Origin: Paragordius varius
Taxonomy: Eukaryota; Nematomorpha
Assembly: GCA_964247055.1 (NCBI GenBank)
Contig: OZ176051.1
Location: forward strand, 6,882,001-6,946,000
Length of the DNA: 64,000 nt
Reading direction: 5' to 3'
This document shows, one piece after another, positions 60,523-64,000 of the stretch. A program made the translations under genes and the position numbers. A model generated the notes under the pieces. The model was not told the origin of the DNA and made no database searches. It worked only from the letters and a program-made list of their open reading frames with translations. Position 1 is the stretch's first letter. The number at the start of each line of letters is the position of its first letter.

Positions 60523-61072
60523 GATAATTTTTACATATACGGTAAGCAGTTGAGAAATTTGGAAACAAATAATGACATACGGTATATCTGGATACACTTA
60601 AATGTTAAAAATGGAGAGTCGGACTTATACATTACACATGTCAACGATGTTTGACAATCATTCTATTAATAAAATTGTAATCGGTAGCGATGTCAATTGT
60701 AACGAAAATTAAATAATCATTCTTTAAACTCAATCAATTCGTAAAAAAATATTTACGTGTAAAATGTCTCGCCTATAATGTCAAGAGAGAGAGTCGAAAT
60801 TTGAATCATATTGATTTCTATTATTGCAAAATTAAAAAATTAATTGAAACATTCACTTACGTTTTTGGTTTTATACAGATTTTATATCATACGAAATCTC
60901 AAATTGATTTTACTGGATTATCAAACGCACGAATTACGGGCAGTTATAATCTTGTCAGTGGATGGTCAACTTTCTCTGAAATTTTTATGCAATTAAAAGT
61001 TGGTTCTTTTGAAACTCGGTTATTCAGGACTACGATGTTTCATTATAAAAATATTTTCCAAAGTTCTAATTA
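60523..61072 (+). mobile_element. LINE 4: endonuclease-domain fragment
   Basis: Plus-strand pieces resemble an APE-type LINE endonuclease. RYIWIHLNVKNGESDLYITH is followed, after a frame change, by SINKIVIGSDVNCNEN (family IVIGGDFN). Then the frame at 60801-61072 contains IDFTGLSNARITGSYNLVSG (family FTW.SN..SRIDYILVS). There is no reverse transcriptase downstream. The last piece could be mistaken for a host exon because a TTTATACAG acceptor-like string precedes it. Confidence 0.55.
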
Positions 61073-61259
61073 AGACCTTTTGGTACATAATTAATATTTA
61101 ATTTTTGTTTATTTAGCAACAGATTTATTGACGAATCAGCAAAAAATCATTTAAAAATGCAAATAAAAAAATATAAATATAATGGAAGAAACCATAAAAT
61201 GAATACACCTAAATGTTTTTATCTAATAACTTAAATCAATGCTTATGTATATTCAATGG

Positions 61260-62110
61260 GGAATGCGCCGACTATCGGTTAAATACTAGCGGGCACCGCC
61301 AAAATCGGCTTAGTTTTAAGTCCAAACATTATTTCAGAATTTAACATCCTTCCCCCTGTAAAATATTTTTTACGTGAAAATAATTTAGAAAGCAAAGATT
61401 CAGAACATAGTTTTTTGATTTCCAGGTGGGTAGGAGTCTACCCTTTGTAAAAATTTCCACCATACAGACGTAAAGTGGCATATATTCTAATATGTGCCAA
61501 GCTGAGACAATATGAATTTAAATATTAGCTCAGCGTTTCTTTTTTAATGTCTTTTGGTAAGGTTCCAATCTCTGAGTGCACCACTATATAAAAATGTGTG
61601 GTTTGAAATCAATTTATTGGATTTTGATAATATATGGATTAAATATTGGTTTACTTTCCCAAATAAAAACAAAAATATTTGTCAACCACTTTTTAAATAA
61701 TTGTCACCATGTAAAATAACGTGGTTTTGAAGAAACTTTTCCCCCAAGTACTGTAAATATATAAATTCCATCATTAAATATTGCTTTGAGTGCAGCGTTT
61801 TTGGCCCCTGGGTGCCACACCCTTTTGTAAAATAAACCACCATATAAACATAACGTGTCTTTAAAGCAATTCTTTGGACTATGAGATTATATAGATTCAA
61901 TATGGTTTTATGATAAAAACAAAAATAGTTGTTAACGGCTTTTTAAAATAATTGGGGAAAGCTCCACCCTATTTTAAACACTACCATATAAAAACAACCA
62001 GGTTCTGATAATATCCCTAAAAAATCCTACGAAACCATAAAAATTTATTTGGCATTTTTCGTAAACAAAATTTTAACCAAATATTTCGTTTTAAACTAGT
62101 CGGTAGTTAA
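61260..62110. repeat. Decayed tandem-like repeat block
   Basis: Landmarks recur at roughly 190-nt spacing: ACCACCATATAAA, AACGTGGTTTTGAAG or AACGTGTCTTTAAAG, AAAAACAAAAATA, TTGTTAACGGCTTTTTAAA, CCACCCTATTTT or CCACACCCTTTT. A GC-richer strip (61268-61310) lies at its left. It resembles the block at 6700-7985 in style. Open frames inside are not genes. Confidence 0.4.
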
Positions 62111-62489
62111 AGCCCCATCTTGTGATAAACACGCCACTTTAAATAATACGCAGCTGATAATTTATATAGTGGAAAATCCATTGAACGAATGAGAAATCAT
62201 GCACAATTTTAATTTTTACACTTGCACGGATCGTCCTACCCTCAGTTAATTGGTCAAATTAATTTCTTAGACTAGACAAAAATTAGAGGTCACTGCTAGT
62301 AGTAAATCGAAATAAAATAATTAAATTATTTATTCAATATATATATCGAAAATTACATTTAAATTATATTGATAAAATACATATGTGTAGAAAACACACA
62401 TGTTTTGTTACTTTAAAAAAACTTCGTATTATATTATATATATTTAATAAAAGTGAAAAATAGTATAAATATAAACAAACATAAGATAT
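62111..62489. other. 3' flank of the RNF185 homologue
   Basis: AT-rich, presumably holding the 3' UTR and polyadenylation region of the minus-strand RNF185 gene. Nothing else supported. Confidence 0.4.
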
Positions 62490-64000
62490 TTAGGCCAACA
62501 AAAGCCATGCTATAAAAAGGAGAGCAACCCAGACAAAGATTTGTGAAAGAAACTGATCATCGGGATAGTAAGGGATGCTATCATATATATAAATATAAAA
62601 AAAATACAAATATTAATAATTAAAATAAAATATATGTAATAGATAACTTGTCATGTGAAAAACCAAAAAAATGATAACAAAAACCATGGCTTTTATGCCA
62701 ATTTTAATATCTTTTTTTAGAGAAAAATACATTTTCAATATCCTTAGAGAAAAATAAATTTATATTACATAATCATCATCATAAAAGATAGGACTCCAAA
62801 TTCGAAATTTTCATACCACAAAGTAATTCATATTGATAATATTTATACTTCGTGGAATCTGAGGCGATTTTTTTACGTAACACATGCCCTTGTGTAAAAC
62901 TAATGATTTACCAGATCATTAGAAACTGGCCTTTGCCGTTAACGCATTTTCATGCCCCAGCCAACACCGCGGGGAGGTAACAATAGGACTTTAAATAAAA
63001 AAGATTAAAATTCCCATTTTTTATATCAATTATTTTAGAAACAGTTAAAAAATATATAATTTAATAATAACTTGACAAAAGTTCTTCCACACATTTGTCT
63101 AGTAATTTATTTTTGGTATTACTACTATATAATTTTTTATCCAATTTGTATTAGCCACACGCAGTATAAAAAATATTTCTTTGATAATCCTATAATCAAT
63201 ATAGATACATAATAGCACCTGATAATTTTACACCAAGGTATCATTATACTATGTAAAAGCTTAAAAGTTTACAGTTTATGTTTTCTTTTATCTGGTAACA
63301 CATAATTATACAATACCAGTTATGACTGTTCTAGCGTTGGGAACTCCTACTCCTCCACCACCACCGCTTAAATTAAAGAGGGTCGAAATGAATCCAAACG
63401 GAAAAGCACCAATCCCAAAAGACAGGTGAAAAGTGCCTCCCCCATCACCAGATGCCGTCGTATTTTGGGAGGGATAAAAGAGAAAAGAGTCGAAATAATT
63501 CATAAAAGTAGTGTTATTATCAGCAGACGATGCTTTATTTGCTGAACGTTTGGGTGTAGGCCTAGGAGGGCATTTAAATCTATTATTGGTACTATTACTC
63601 TGTTGATGTGATGTGGAATTTGGTTGAGATGGTGATGTTTGTTGCGAAGAAGTAGTGTTTGAGGGGCCTCGACCATACAAAGGAATAACTTTGTCCTGTG
63701 AAATGGGATCTTTACATACGGGGCATTCAGTTCTAGATATAAGATAAAGGATATAGGAATGAGTCAGAAAGGTGTAATTAATAATTAAGAATATAATTAA
63801 TATTTACAGGAAAAAGGTTTTCTGGTTTATTTATATTAGAATAAAAATCCGTAAAGTACTGTCAAATAATTTTGTGATATAAATAAAAAATCAAAATTTA
63901 TAATGGAAAACAAAAAATATTTTCCGTGTATTGAAACTTTTACAAATAAGTCAATAAAAGTAGCATAGTTACTTAAAAGGTTTGGTTTCAAACCATTGGT
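62490..64000 (-). CDS. RNF185: RNF185/RNF5-type RING E3 ubiquitin ligase (5' part outside window)
   Basis: Three exons seen: >64000-63973 (HQWFETKPF), 63732-63317 and 62577-62490. The first two join in phase to give HQWFETKPFKTECPVCKDPI, matching the second half of the RNF185/RNF5 RING (HQWLETRPNRQVCPVC). Then come DKVIPLYGRG, a Ser/Thr/Gln/Asn-rich linker longer than in vertebrates, and FHLSFGIGAFPFGF. The last exon encodes DDQFLSQIF and a membrane anchor (VWVALLFIAWLLLA), as in the human tail. The family works at the ER membrane in protein quality control (ERAD). The donor I chose at 63317 (GTATTG) leaves phase 1, while the last exon needs two bases, so a small exon between 62578 and 63316 is probably missing from my model. 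Identity is sure. Confidence 0.92.

Noticed and set aside
60801-61072. 90-codon frame first taken for a host exon behind a TTTATACAG acceptor with an 18-nt intron
   Set aside because: Together with the upstream pieces (WIHLNVKNGESDLYI, INKIVIGSDVNC) it fits the end of a LINE endonuclease better, and 18 nt is below the smallest well-supported intron here (21 nt).
1-64000. CRISPR arrays, bacterial operons, LTR retrotransposons, Polinton-like elements or other virus-derived copies
   Set aside because: No regularly spaced direct repeats with unique spacers, no Shine-Dalgarno-linked gene clusters, and no protease, integrase, capsid or envelope-like frames were seen; all reverse-transcriptase pieces belong to LINEs.

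Overview
The window is strongly AT-rich animal nuclear DNA: a few spliced, recognisable host genes scattered in a matrix of decayed DNA transposons, MITE-like repeats and broken LINEs. There are no operons or prokaryotic signals, and I saw no LTR element, Polinton or other virus-derived element. The alpha7-type nicotinic receptor points to a bilaterian animal. Two genes carry ultra-short introns of 21-25 nt next to ordinary long introns. Such introns are best known from dicyemid mesozoans, and schistosomes have somewhat longer 5' micro-introns. A dicyemid/orthonectid-like or flatworm-like lophotrochozoan is therefore my best guess, but the window does not fix the taxon.

Layout. 0-3.3 kb (-): exons of an unrecognised protein, with two MITEs in an intron. 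3.3-8 kb: repeats only. 8.5-10.25 kb (-): a single-exon GLYR1/NP60 homologue. 10.3-12.3 kb: repeats. 12.9-18 kb (+): a diverged second copy of the 0-3.3 kb gene, its introns filled by other repeats. 19.5-27.6 kb: a transposon graveyard (two LINEs, two mariners, one TTAA element). 28.8-31.1 kb (-): OSTM1 homologue. 31.4-36.2 kb: nested repeats and a 2.1-kb hAT element with a perfect 8-bp target duplication. 37.0-38.7 kb (+): KMT5A (SET8/PR-Set7). 39.0-46.9 kb (-): nicotinic acetylcholine receptor alpha subunit. 47-54.7 kb: gene-poor, with a palindrome, a LINE fragment and a tandem duplication. 54.7-57.5 kb (+): a six-exon gene for an unrecognised secreted protein. 57.7-62.1 kb: repeats. 62.5-64 kb (-): RNF185/RNF5 E3 ligase, running off the right edge.

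The recognised genes do not form one pathway. GLYR1 and KMT5A are chromatin factors. OSTM1 (lysosomal ClC-7 partner), RNF185 (ER ubiquitin ligase) and the receptor belong to membrane biology. Gene models were built by hand: I translated segments, matched them to remembered family sequences and required GT-AG borders in matching phase. For KMT5A, OSTM1, receptor exons 2-10 and the secreted gene every junction is in phase. For the paralogous pair and RNF185 some junctions are unresolved and are marked so.
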